Assembly: GCA_903813345.2 (NCBI GenBank)
Contig: CAIIXF020000004.1
Location: forward strand, 23,003,985 to 23,067,984
DNA length: 64,000 nucleotides
Reading direction: 5' to 3'
DNA from: Owenia fusiformis
Taxonomy: Eukaryota > Annelida > Polychaeta > Sabellida > Oweniidae
This document shows, one piece after another, positions 31,203 to 43,000 of this stretch. The notes beneath the pieces were generated by a model. That model saw only the letters and a program-made list of their open reading frames with translations. It was not told the origin of the DNA and did no database searches. Made by a program: the position numbers and the translations under genes. Numbering within the stretch: position 1 is the first letter of the stretch; every line of letters begins with the position of its first letter.

Positions 31203-34154
31203 GTATTGTATTCTTTATTTACCTCTTATATAAGAGAGTTACAATTGTACATTAATTGGAAGTTAATACATAAATAAGAAAATAGATAAATTATTTGCTC
31301 ATGTTTATGAAATGATCGAAGTTGCGAGCGTTGCTTGTCTCTTGATATACATTGAATGAATTATTAAGACAGCTTGCAATGCAAGATCGACGTTTGTACA
31401 ATTTAAGATCAGATTGATGCGATCTTTAACACTACTTGTATCGTTATATTTATAGATTTCGTAAAGTGCTAACCTTTCTTCAACATACAACTCGCAATGG
31501 CAGAGAAAATGTTCGATTGATTCAATTTCATTTAAGTTGCAGACATTGCACAATCGACCATTTTCTTTTGAGATATCCCACTTTTTGGGACCGTTTAGAC
31601 CTAATTGACCAGTCATTAACTTCACAACAGTTGTAAATTGTTTTTTCAATCGTGGCATCCTTTGACACAAAACATACCAGCTATTTGGAATAAGACATGA
31701 GTGACCATTGATAAAATAAGATAAACCTTCGTATAACATGCATCTTATTCGAAACATTGATTCTTGTAGGTCTCGAATTCGACATTTTACTAGACGTTTC
31801 CAACTACTTTTGGAGATCATTTGTCCATCTAACATTAGTTTTACAATTTCCGAAAGATCGTATTTCCTGGCCGTGCACCACATATGTGCGATGGGGGATG
31901 ACATTTTAATTCCTTTAAAGTCAAATTCCATAAGTGTCATTCGTAAAATCAACAGTCTTTTGTATATGTTGTTGCAAGGCAAACTCAGTAACATCCATAT
32001 GAACATTAGTTTTGCTGTATCGATCTGGTATTCTATACCTTCCCATCCAAGTGGCTCGTAGGCTACGGGGCATTCCGCCCATTCGGGAAAGGATTGTATT
32101 TTCCTGCCAATTTTTCGCTGCGCCGTTTCGAGTTTATTGATATCTTTTGATGAATAAGGGATAACGCTAGCACCATACGTCATTGATGGGGTGGCGAAAG
32201 TGTTATAAAGCTTCGACAGGGTTAAAGGTCGCATACCACCGACTCCCGATCCGAGGCCTAGTAGTGAATAATACTTTCTACAGCCCTTAGAAAGACTGTC
32301 TTCAATGTATTCGGTAATGTTACCAGAGACCGATAGCGGAATTCCAACATGTATTGTAGTGTTTACCGTCTCAATAGGAGTGCCATTTATTTTCACAATA
32401 TTCTGGGTGGGTTGACAGTTTGCAGCTCTACTTTTCTTTCCGAACTTAAGAGTCTTGCATTTTCCTTTGTGAATGTCGTATCGCCATTTTACACTGTGGT
32501 CATAGACTGCGTTAAGTAGAATGTTCATGTTATCGAGTTCAGTGGAAATTAAAACCATGTCATCAGCGTAAGTGGGGCAAGTGACATCAATGTCGCCGAT
32601 CGATGCGCCGAGTTTCATCCTTTGAAGATCACGTATTATGTCAGCGTTAAAGATTTGGTACAATATCATACTATATACCCCGCCTTGATGAACGCCACGT
32701 TTTACGTCAAATGTCTGTGATAAAATATTGCCAATTCGAACTACGCACTGATACGTTTTGTAGGAGTTGTACAAAATGCGCCATAATTTTGCGTTAACGC
32801 CGAGTATATACAGTTTGTAGAAGAGTCCTTCAATGAAAACGCCATCGAAGGCTTTACGTACGTCTAACGTCGTTACGTAAACGTCACGTCCTTTTTCAAC
32901 GTTGTGTGAAATGGCTTCCTGAACAAGCAATGACGTATGGATCGATGAACATGATTTTAACGATGCACCTTGAAGTTGCGGTATACGTTCAAGAAGAAAC
33001 GTCTTGCTTCTATTCAGCATGACGTTATCAAACATTTTCCTCAGTGACGTCATTAACGTTATGCCCCGATGGTCGTCCTTTTCTAACGGGTCCCGTTTTC
33101 CTCCTTTCAAAAGTGGAATTAGTATCCCGATTCGAAAGTTTTTAGGCGTATATTCATTGTTTATGACGTGCTGAAAAATCAATTTGATGATCTCTAACAA
33201 TTTAGAGCCTCCATGCCGTATATGCTCCGCGGAAACATTATCCATTCCGGAGGCCTTTTTTAGGTTAAGCTGCTTGCTTGCGATTTCTATTTCCTCAAGT
33301 GTTATCGGATTGTCCATGAATATATTGCTATTATCGTGTGATCGTATTTCCATGAGACGTATCTGTTCATTAACGTGCATATAGAAGGCGTTGTCGTATT
33401 CATCGGATTGTGATGGTGTTGCTAATTGCTGGAAACAATTTTTCCATTCGTTACATATATCGTCAATATCAGATAATACTTTCCCACTATTGTCCTTAAT
33501 AAGAGATGTTTTCGAAGTAGCAGACTTCCTGCTTCTATTAAGTAGTACCCAGAACATATTTTGACCCAAATCCTCAGTCTCATATAGTTTATTTAATTCT
33601 GCTGTTTCGAATTCATATCTCGCGTACTTGTATGCTTTTTGAAAATTCTTTTTAGCGGCTTTATACCGTTCCCTAATGGGGTCAGATGAGTCCCTAGGGC
33701 GGCCTGCGCGTGTCCACTCCCGCCAAGCAGCATTGCGTTCCTTAACAAGTCTTCCCAGAGAATCGTTCCAGAACGGTTTTATGTGTTTTGAGAATTTCCT
33801 TTTCGGAATATGCGAGTCTGATATATTCACCATACTGGAAGTAAGTGTATCGATCATACAATCAATTTCATCATTAGTTAATTGTTTAATTCTTATATCA
33901 GGGATCATCTCATTGATAGTCTGGGTGAGCGTATGTGTATAGCCAGCCTTAATCTGATCCGGTGACACTTTATTCCATGCATATTTGATACAATCAGCAT
34001 TGATAACAGAGATATGTTTGAGACCTTTAACATTGATGGTAATACTTAAATGGAGATGATCACTCGAATTAGATGCATGCTCTGGTATAACTTTACAGAT
34101 TAACACATTATCAATCTCATCAATTGAGAGAATACAGTGGTCTATGTAGGACAT
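31203..34154 (-). mobile_element. Recent 5'-truncated LINE in unit B
   Basis: The empty site is at the A/B junction (AAAACGTATTACGGATAATG, about 23,500). Here the target GTATT is duplicated (31,198-31,202 and 34,155-34,159) around 2,952 bp. The 3' end, at the left, carries a short ATAC-type simple-repeat tail (GTATTGTATTC on the plus strand) instead of poly(A). The 5' end is cut inside the endonuclease domain. The ORF is uninterrupted, indicating a young insertion. Confidence 0.9.
31305..34154 (-). CDS. LINE ORF2-like reverse transcriptase, 949 codons
   Basis: An unbroken ORF. Residues 1-40 are the tail of an APE-type endonuclease (MSYIDHCIL, then SDHLHLSI). Residues ~295-350 contain KKASGMDNVSAEHI and GILIPLLKGG. 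DDHRGITLMTSLRK, LDVRKAFDG (about 430-438), HQGGVYSMILYQIFNAD (about 489-505) and the catalytic YADD (529-532) are RT motifs in order. A C-terminal CNVCNLNEIESIEHFLCHC zinc knuckle follows near 870. It polymerises cDNA from element RNA at a nicked target in full-length relatives. The initiating Met is fortuitous, since truncation removed the natural 5' end and most of the endonuclease. The copy therefore cannot retrotranspose alone. Confidence 0.92.
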   Translation of the reverse strand: MSYIDHCILSIDEIDNVLICKVIPEHASNSSDHLHLSITINVKGLKHISVINADCIKYAWNKVSPDQIKAGYTHTLTQTINEMIPDIRIKQLTNDEIDCMIDTLTSSMVNISDSHIPKRKFSKHIKPFWNDSLGRLVKERNAAWREWTRAGRPRDSSDPIRERYKAAKKNFQKAYKYARYEFETAELNKLYETEDLGQNMFWVLLNRSRKSATSKTSLIKDNSGKVLSDIDDICNEWKNCFQQLATPSQSDEYDNAFYMHVNEQIRLMEIRSHDNSNIFMDNPITLEEIEIASKQLNLKKASGMDNVSAEHIRHGGSKLLEIIKLIFQHVINNEYTPKNFRIGILIPLLKGGKRDPLEKDDHRGITLMTSLRKMFDNVMLNRSKTFLLERIPQLQGASLKSCSSIHTSLLVQEAISHNVEKGRDVYVTTLDVRKAFDGVFIEGLFYKLYILGVNAKLWRILYNSYKTYQCVVRIGNILSQTFDVKRGVHQGGVYSMILYQIFNADIIRDLQRMKLGASIGDIDVTCPTYADDMVLISTELDNMNILLNAVYDHSVKWRYDIHKGKCKTLKFGKKSRAANCQPTQNIVKINGTPIETVNTTIHVGIPLSVSGNITEYIEDSLSKGCRKYYSLLGLGSGVGGMRPLTLSKLYNTFATPSMTYGASVIPYSSKDINKLETAQRKIGRKIQSFPEWAECPVAYEPLGWEGIEYQIDTAKLMFIWMLLSLPCNNIYKRLLILRMTLMEFDFKGIKMSSPIAHMWCTARKYDLSEIVKLMLDGQMISKSSWKRLVKCRIRDLQESMFRIRCMLYEGLSYFINGHSCLIPNSWYVLCQRMPRLKKQFTTVVKLMTGQLGLNGPKKWDISKENGRLCNVCNLNEIESIEHFLCHCELYVEERLALYEIYKYNDTSSVKDRINLILNCTNVDLALQAVLIIHSMYIKRQATLATSIIS

Positions 34155-34840
34155 GTATTACGGATAATGGGCTCACATGGTGTTGCTCAAAATGGCCCAT
34201 GATGGCTAAATTGGCAGACAATAAAAAACGATATAAATTTCTTTCAATTTTTTTACACAATTATCTCACCAAACGACTGTTTACAGTGACATGTGATTTA
34301 ACAAAGTAGGACACTTGAAATCAGTTAAGAATATACTAAATTGTCAAAAAGTGAATTTTCCGCAACTAAAATGGCAGCCACTTAGAAAATAGGCACGGGT
34401 TTGAAACTGAACTCACAAGAGAAGAGGGACTTATGTATTCAAGAGGTTTTAAAATGTGCCTCTATTGTTGACTGACTGAGAGACAAATGGACAAATCAAT
34501 GATAACTAAATTCGCTAAAAGTAAAAAAAACGGATATAATTTTTTGCCGATTTTTTTTGTAACAAATTTATTTCATACAACTAATTTTTACAGTTGCATG
34601 CCGTTTTACCATGCAGGACACCTGAAATTATTTATAAAGCTACCAAAGACAAAAATGGTGGCCCTTTTGAAAGAAGGTATACTGTATTAATGAGATCTAG
34701 ATATATTGGGTCGTTTTTATTTATTTTTATAAAAAATTTTGTTTACATTTTTTTGTCAGCTTGGGAGGAGCAGTTTCAAATGTGAAAAAGAAATGGTGTA
34801 CAGGGTGTTTCATATGTATGCACCCCCTCTAAAATCATGT

Positions 34841-35192
34841 ATTTCATACTTGAGTGGGTTTGGGGTAGATATCACCCGGGAATATATATCATATCTGAGG
34901 AGCGGGCAGGATATATTGTATATGTCCCGCTCTAGGCCAAATGCGGGCAGATATAATTTATCCATCCCGCTCCCGGGAATTTTTTCAAAAGTTTAAAAAA
35001 GTTTAAAAATTTAAATTTCAGAAGTTTAAAATGTTTAAATGTTATTTAAATGTTACAATTCTATTGTATTGAACTGAAGGAATATTACGAAAATGTTAAA
35101 TAATAATTGTGCTTTTACAGTATAGGCCTATCTTGTCATTTGAAAAAGGTGGTAAAGGTTATATCTACCCCAAACCCACTCAAGTATGAGAT
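34841..35192. mobile_element. TIR MITE in unit C
   Basis: Ends CATACTTGAGTGGGTTTGGG (from 34,845) and the exact complement (to 35,188) form inverted repeats of about 30 bp. The interior carries CCCGCTC/GAGCGGG palindromes. Absent from unit B at the same position. Confidence 0.8.
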
Positions 35193-35193
35193 A

Positions 35194-35342
35194 CACCAGT
35201 TATGTACGGTCGGTTTTGGATACAGTGTTTATCCCGCGGGAAATATGTGTATCTCCCTCGGTCCCTGCGGTCCCTCGTGAGATACACATATTTCCCTTGG
35301 GATAAACCCTGTATCCAAAACCTCCCAGTACATAACCCTTAT
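35194..35342. mobile_element. Near-perfect palindromic MITE in unit C
   Basis: About 149 bp forming one hairpin: GTTATGTAC...TTTTGGATACAG at the left is mirrored by CTGTATCCAAAA...GTACATAAC at the right, with GAGATACACATATTTCCC near the centre. It abuts the previous MITE; both lie in the gap where unit A received a LINE. Confidence 0.75.
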
Positions 35343-36379
35343 TTATGCTGCATTGCAACCCTATAATGTTATACATCATTTTGTTCCTCGTAGAAAATAG
35401 TATAAGATTGCAAAGTTTCAGAATTCAGGAGTGTCCTTGAAAAAAGATGCAATGTGCAATGTGGGTGCTGGGTCATCAAACAATTTTTCATTAATCTACT
35501 TATAACCCTTATGGAGACAACGTATTTTTCATAACACTATTTTCCGGGGGGGGGGGGTGGGGGTCAGTTGACGAAAACTCTCGAGGGGGGTGTATTATTA
35601 TTTGACTCGATAAGCTCATCAAGAATGGACGCTATTGCACAGGTACTCATACAAGAACTTCTATACCCAAGATTTGTGCAATGTGACGTTGGTGTAAGTT
35701 GAACTAGATACTTTAAGCCAGGTTATCATTTGCTTATGTCACCACACTTTTTGATTTTGAGTCACAGAGAGGATTCTGAATGTTCAAATTGACTTCTCTA
35801 ATAACTTGAAACCATCTTCTAATTCATTTCCCTTACGTTCTATTTTTTCCTAAATATATTCTTTGAAAATCTAATTTAAAACTGCGCCATTTTAATCAAG
35901 AATTTTGTTGCTACTAGAAACAATCAATTGTTAAAATAGATGTGATTTGTTGCTAAGGAAATGCATTTGAAAAGGAATGTTGATGGGAAGTATCTTTCAT
36001 TTGACACCAACAACAGATCAAATTGACTACATCAAAGCTCACAATAAATGATCAAAAATACTTTTGATCTGCCAAGCTTTATGTATCAAGTTTTTATCAA
36101 TGTCATTGAAAGATGGCAAAGTTGTTTTAGGTATTTCTTCATTTTTATCAAAGTGTCACCATCTTTTAAATCGATAGTAATTTAAAACATGCACTTTGTT
36201 TAGCATGTGCATGCATGTCTAATGATCTCTGAACTTCAAATGCTTTTTTCTATGTGAGTTTTTTTTTCTCGGTTCAATATTAAAGCAATTCAAACTTTGT
36301 GTCATATTTGAGCAAGTTTGTGAGTAACATGTTTCAATGATATATTTTTCCTTCTAAATTAAGTATAGTGCGCCTTTAA

Positions 36380-37089
36380 TGGTATAAAGATGGATTATGT
36401 CAGTAGGTATGTACAAAGTATAAATGATGGATGAGATTTTAAAGTAAACATAACTAAATGTTTCATGTATTAGTTCATTTGTCATTTTCTTTGTAATCAC
36501 TATCATTAGGGATTTATGAAGTGATTTACCTGGGTTGCCAAAAATCAACTTTGGGGAAAAGTTAATATGTAAACGAAGTACATGATGGAATTCCGATGCT
36601 ATAAGTCAATATTCAACTTCATGTTAAGCCAATGCACCCTTGCTGAAATCCTTATTTTCTCAGTAGAATTCAAGTTGATGGGGTCCAAGCAAGTAGATTC
36701 ATATTGAATAGAATTGCTAGAATACATTTTTTGTTGATCCTAAACATTTTAACAATGGCCTCCCTAATTACCCTATATACCTTTTTAATTTTAAAATTTG
36801 TTGGCAATTCAGTTCAATCACATAAGAAAACCCTTTTTATCATAAATTGACCATAAATATCGTACTTTTAAGAATTTAAAGGTTCACTATAGGATGTATG
36901 TTAGTGACAAATAGATTATATGTATTGATAAATACATATCTAGACTACGGTGTATATATATTTATCAAAGCTGACCTCGACAACGAGCATATATGATTAA
37001 TCAAAGCTCCTGATGCATATCTTAACTAATCATTTTAGATAATTTTCTTTTGTGACAATCCTAACATTGTTTTCTTTCATTTCAACAAA
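36380..37089. other. 5' flank of secreted gene 1
   Basis: The beginning (GGTATAAAGATGG, then AAAGTAAACATAACTAAATG) matches the 5' flank of gene 2 at 58,303-58,390, so the gene duplication includes upstream sequence. The shared TATAAA word lies about 700 bp upstream of the start codon; whether it is a TATA box is unproven. The 20 bp before the ATG (ATTTCAACAAA) also resemble gene 2. Confidence 0.4.
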
Positions 37090-40000
37090 ATGGATTCAGA
37101 ACACGGTGTGTTTTTTGCTATAATCGCATTGGCGCTGGTATCAAGTAAGTCAATAAAGTTTAGTAAGTCAATAAAGTTTAGATTCATGATTTGAGCAACT
37201 TCTTCAGATATTGTTGCAATATTTGAACTTTCTATTCATGAAACCAATATTCCAGGAAAAAACTATAATTATCTTAACATCATTGTATTCTACATTTGTT
37301 AATAGATGTTGTAATTAAATGTATCAAGGTCTCTTTATAGACATTTTCGAATGATAAAGATAAAAAATATACAATCAGCCAAAATAATTGCGACTGGTTA
37401 AGGGTTCTTATCAATAAAAATATCAAATATCACATTAAGCATGACATGATCATAATCACATAATCATGTTTATATTAATGTGAGAATTAAATTAAATCTT
37501 AAAATCACAAGGTGATAGAACGAACGGGTAATTAACACCATAACTACAGTTCTGGAAACAAAGGACTGTAATATATCCAATAAGTCAGACACATATAATT
37601 TAATCTGCATAAGGAAATAAATGGCTGGTATATAAATCCTGTCACGGACGAAGTAATGGTACACACTACACATAGATTTCTTCGGTTATCCATAACACAA
37701 AACTTGTTACTCGCCTTATAATTTCTATGGCGACCCTGCGGCCTGTAAAAAACTGGATACGCCGTACGGAGGCCGCAAGGCGAGCGTAGTTTTCCTACGC
37801 TCGCCGCAGAAATACACTGATTTAATATTGATCTGCGGTCGACGCACGCCCTCCGTACGACAAATGTGACTGGGGTGTTATATTTGTTCATTTCTGAGGT
37901 CCCCGTCAATTTTCATATAAACTGATTATTTTTATATTGTAGGTCTGGTAAAATGTCAGACTGGTAGTAAGCGTCTTTGTAAAAGACAAGATATTGCGAA
38001 GTTGGAGAAAAAAATAACTGAAGTGAAAGACGAATTTGGCAAAATGTCCAATGAGTTGAAAACTGAAATTAGCAAACTCTCTGATGAAATATCCAAAGTG
38101 GTGGATCATTTGGTACACATGGACAAGAATACTATTTCTGGTATGTTATTTTATTTGATTGCATGTATCACACTACCCTACCAAGTGACCACGTTTAAAA
38201 GGTATACAGGGCACAGTGAAGTTGCAGATAAAGGACGTGGGTTTGTTTTCACATTTGTGAAAGTAAACTAGATTTTACATACATTCCCTGCATCCGTTTA
38301 AACGTTGTTTAGATTCATCGAGCAGTTTGCAAAATATTCTTACCAAAAACCCCAAAGAGAATAGTGGACAGAGTAAAGTAAGATTGTGGGCAACACAAGA
38401 CACTTTCTAGTAAATCCATTAATGTACAGGGCGCGTGTAGGTTTCATTTTGAATATGTAACTTCTTTTGACAATGATATACAACAAAGCGTCCAGTTAAC
38501 TGTTATTTATATGGCGTATCGCTGTGGTTTATGTAAATACGTTTTCTAGTATTTATTTTTATGAAGAAATTCTTTTCCTAAGATTTTGAGGTGAAGTAAA
38601 AGTGCCAGAAATATATCTTAAGGTGCGAGCACCTAATCCAACACTAAATTCGAAAATTATGAACATTAATACTTTGCATATATATGGCGTCCGTGACCAA
38701 CTATGAAACGCTTACTCATAGTGTTAAATATCGAAATGTACCTGTTCATATAGGGGTTCCATTGTTCTACATCAAATTATAGTGAGTCAGGTTACTTTTC
38801 GAGACATTAGCGTCCATTTATTGTATCTCGCGTGTGCTACCATTTGCTTAGTTCGGAGATGACAGGCAGACACCTCGTAAGCATGACAACGTTGGAACTA
38901 TTTTGACCTTCATCATTATTAATTCGTAATTAAAATGAAAGTTGAACTCTTCCTCTTTATCTTGATACCAAATATGGCAAACTAGGTATCCAACAAACCA
39001 ACTGTGGCTTTATTTAGAACAATATCACCGGTTTGTAAATGGACTATATACATGTAGGTGCAAAATGAACTATATAGGTGCCAAAGGCAGAACATATTGT
39101 AAAACATTGTTCCACTATTGTCACAAAGAGGAGAATGTTTGTTTTGCCGTATCTGGCGATGAGTGTTTCATGATTGAATTTGAGTGCATCCAATCGAATA
39201 TACGTCAGAGTGCTTCCTAACTATATAAGGCATGCATACATATTTTTGTTGTTAAGTATTGAATGTGACATGAAAACGCAGAACGATGATAACTAGACGT
39301 GTTGGATTGAACGTTCAATTTAAGACTAAATATTTCAGACCATTTTTTAAGCCGATTCATCCAGAATAAGCCGAGTCAGCCAGCGTAGACAATCCTAAGG
39401 TAGGTTTTCTTCGACTTCATTGACTCAACATTGTGATATAAAATATAGGTTTTTCGAGAATTCAAAATGTCATCGAAGCTAGACCGGATGTCGAATGTAA
39501 ATTCAGATTTCAGATTCGGAATTCTGAGAAAATTTCCTATTATGTTAGCACCTCAAACGTTAAAAAAGGTTTTTACCTACTGTCTAGATTCATATCTCAA
39601 AAGTAGGTCAAAGTACTCTATGACATCAAAAAGGCAAACACTATGACCATACCTTTGGCTATCCGTATACCGAATTTCTAAGAAAATCATTATGTGTTAG
39701 TCAGAATCTCAAAAACACTAAATTTGACCTACATTTTGACCTAGGGCTTTTGGTGTTCAAATTTTGAAAAAATAGCCTTTCAGGTCCTCTTCTATGTAGG
39801 TTTTCATTAAGCTTATTTGTATTCAGCCCGTTTCTCATACTTTTACAATTAATAAATTATATTCTTTGGTCCAATTGATTTAACATAGGAAACCAAAATA
39901 CGGATTATTAGAAGATTTCGAAACAGATTTCGAAACGCCATCACTTCCGAACAGGAAATCAGATCGAAATTTCATTTGGATTCCTCAGAAAATTCTACGC

Positions 40001-43000
40001 TAATTCATTACTAACATATTACATATTGAGAATCTTTTTTTTACCTACCTTTCGAAAAGCATCTCAAAAGTGGATCAAAATACTTCCTGACGACAAAAAC
40101 CTAACACCATTATCGGATTCTTTGCTATTATGTATACCAAATTTCGAAGAATATCATCAAAACGTAATGTCAAAATCGCAAAAATAAGGAAAAACTATAA
40201 ATTTGACCTAGATTTTGACCTAGGCCTTAAAATCAAAATTTTAAAAGAAAGTAGATTTTAAGGTCCGCTGTATCTCATATTTTTACAATTCAAGATTCTT
40301 TTCAGCCACATTGACTTATCATGGGACACCAACATTTTTAAGATTTCAAAACGCCCTAACTTCCAAACCGACAGTCGGATTGAAATTTTGTTTGCACATT
40401 CGGATTTCTCAGAAAATTCTACTTTACTTTACTTTACTCATTAAAGGAGAGCTTTTTTGTTGACCTACTTGTTGTCACATTTTTTCCTGAAAAAACGGTA
40501 AGAGGAATCAATAAACGATATGCCTTTCGGAATTGGTGTTTACAAGGAACATGCTGTAACAAGATGTAAGTAGCTGAGGCAATCGATGGATGATGGCATC
40601 TTAAGGTTTGTGTTTTTCCGACCTCTATTATCAAACTAGAAGTCGCAGATAGGAGAATGTAGTTGTCTATTTTGACAAACCAATATACATCTTTCGAAAG
40701 ATACTTTGCACTTCAAAATATTATATTTTAGAGCCAAAACGTGTTGATTCAGCCACTCCTTCCCCTCCTAAAAAATGTTTCCACAAGGGACGGGCATACC
40801 AAGACAATGCTCAGTTCACAGACGATTGTAATCTCTGTTCTTGTACTAAAGGTAGAGCTATCTGCCAGACCAACAATTGCAACCCCACGAGTAAGTATTA
40901 TAACATGTAACTATATTTCCCTTATTACCTAGGAATCCTTTCATAATTTCTCCTGTTGAAGAGGAAGGTCCAGGGACCAATTCCAATGAAACATTGCTAA
41001 AACATTGAATATTGAATTTTCCTCTAACCGATTGCGTACGTAACATGACCCTTAATTGTTGAACTCTCAATATTGCTTCAAAATGATCAATGGACGTGTG
41101 AAATGTGTTTTCTGCTCAAATAGTGTACCAAAGGCTACAGGTAAAATGAATGGGTAAAGGCAGGAAGTCATTTATAAGATATTTATTGAAATATTAAATA
41201 GTGATCGATACCAAATAACGTAAAATGAGTCCCATATTGCTACAATTTGTAAGAAAAATGACCCTCGTGTACCGAATAATTACCCTGGCATATTTATTTT
41301 GGAGTGATTATCGAAAATGTTCTCTACTGTTCTATATAATCGCCTTTATACATTTGTCAAATCAAATAATACTATTTTAATTCTATAGTCAATACTTTTA
41401 TGAAATCAGGCTGGTTTTATAATAAACATGTTCATCAAAACAATATAATTTCTGTGCCTGTTTTGTGGACCTTAAAGAAGGCATTCGATTCGATATGCAT
41501 ACAGGCCTTATGTATAAGTTACAAAAATCGGTTGTTCTATAGAATCATTAAAACGGTTCGTGAAAATGTCAGGGCATGTGTGGAAATTGCTCAATCAAAT
41601 TCTACAGAATCATGTCCATGCGCTCGGTGTGTCAAGCATGGATACTCACTTAGTCCCCTATTATTTAATATATAAATGATGTTATAAAAACGTTTGAAAA
41701 TGTTGTAAAAAACTGTATACAGTTATATAACTGTGTACTTCCATTTTGAATCTTGAAAAAGCTAGTTGGATGATTAGCGAAACGTCGAAAATAAAACATT
41801 TTACTCTGAAGTAAATGAACTTAAGTTATTAAAAATGATGTAATTCTTGAAATTTGGCAAATACCAATCAGGATTAAAAATACATAATATCAATAATTGT
41901 GTACAGCAAGTGGATGGACAGTTATCTATTTTTCAACATTTTCAAAAATCAATCAGAATTAAAGATACTGCCAGCTAAAAGAGTAAATGTTGTTCTTATT
42001 CTAGTTTGCAAACAGCTATACAATTTTTGAGTTCATTCACTAGTAGTATAATATAGTAATTAATAAAAACGATGAAATATCAGTACACTTATCGACGCAT
42101 ATCAAAAGCATTGGAAGATGAAGCCATATTTTATATATCTTAGCACCTTCCCAACCAGTGTTGAAATGCGCGTACAAGGGCAAGCTTTACGCAGAGGGAG
42201 TTCCCTTCAACGATGACTGCAATTTTTGCGTGTGCTCCAATGGTTTCCCTGTCTGTCAACAAAATATCTGCAACCCAACTACAGGTACGTAGGGTCATAC
42301 AGATATCCTCATAAGCGTTTGTATACACTCACATCCATTGTCTTTATGGGTATGTACTGCTGGGGATTCTTTGTGTAAAATTCTTTTGAACAATCCTGAA
42401 ATTATTTTTTCCATAACTTTATTGGATTGCTAGTAAATAAAATGTTAATACTGAACAGAAAAAATGAACTGAAACTAATCACCTCACATTTCTTACATTA
42501 GATACGATCTGACTACAAATGACGAAATTGGCATGGTAATACAATAGTTGATCACTCATATCAATTCTCTCGATTAGGAAACGAGGAAAAATGTTATAAT
42601 AAATGTACTTTCCGGGTTTCTATGAGACACTCCTCAATGGCGTTAACGTGATTTTAAAGTTGCAGAATAAGTTTGGCTGAAAACTTATATCAAAAGCCCT
42701 CTATTACTGATACGTTTATCTATACGGATACGTGTAAGTTAAAATCATGTTTCGAAATAAGTTTTTAAATGTTCAAATGACCCCTCCCTTCCAGTTATTT
42801 TTTTTTGTCTAAAACTTTTTATAGGCATCAGGTAGGGTCTTAAAATTCTCAGTAGCTGGATCTTCTGATATGACAATGTTTGCTGAAAAAATCAGCAGAA
42901 TTGTACATAGGGTAATTAATTTATTATTTAAAGTGGGTGTCATTTTGACCCCCCCCCCTTAGGCATCCGTGTGACTTTTTTAAGCTTATGGCCTCTGAGG

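Larger units (their letters stand above)
23743..34393. repeat. Tandem unit B of the ~4.0-kb repeat
   Basis: Collinear with unit A. It is inflated by its own insertions: hAT-like 25,921-27,820, TIR element 28,487-30,312 and LINE 31,203-34,154. It lacks all of unit A's. Removing them leaves about 4.0 kb. A small local deletion (TGCTGCATTGC reduced to TGC near 24,192) and a duplicated AAGTATAGT near 25,248 are private to B. Confidence 0.88.
34394..36379. repeat. Tandem unit C (partial) of the ~4.0-kb repeat
   Basis: Collinear with A and B up to GTGCGCCTTTAA. It then stops abruptly where A continues into the exon-like ORF. It contains two small private insertions (34,841-35,342), a ~50-bp deletion near 35,930 and a G-run of different length (12 G against 15 in A and 11 in B). 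The following sequence (36,380 on) belongs to the 5' flank shared by the two secreted-protein genes. Confidence 0.85.

Noticed and set aside
41770-41800. Hammerhead-ribozyme-like GGATGATTAGCGAAACGTC
   Set aside because: Only part of the core is present (no proper CTGATGA and no stem II). Such GCGAAACGTCG words are common in retroelement 3' regions.
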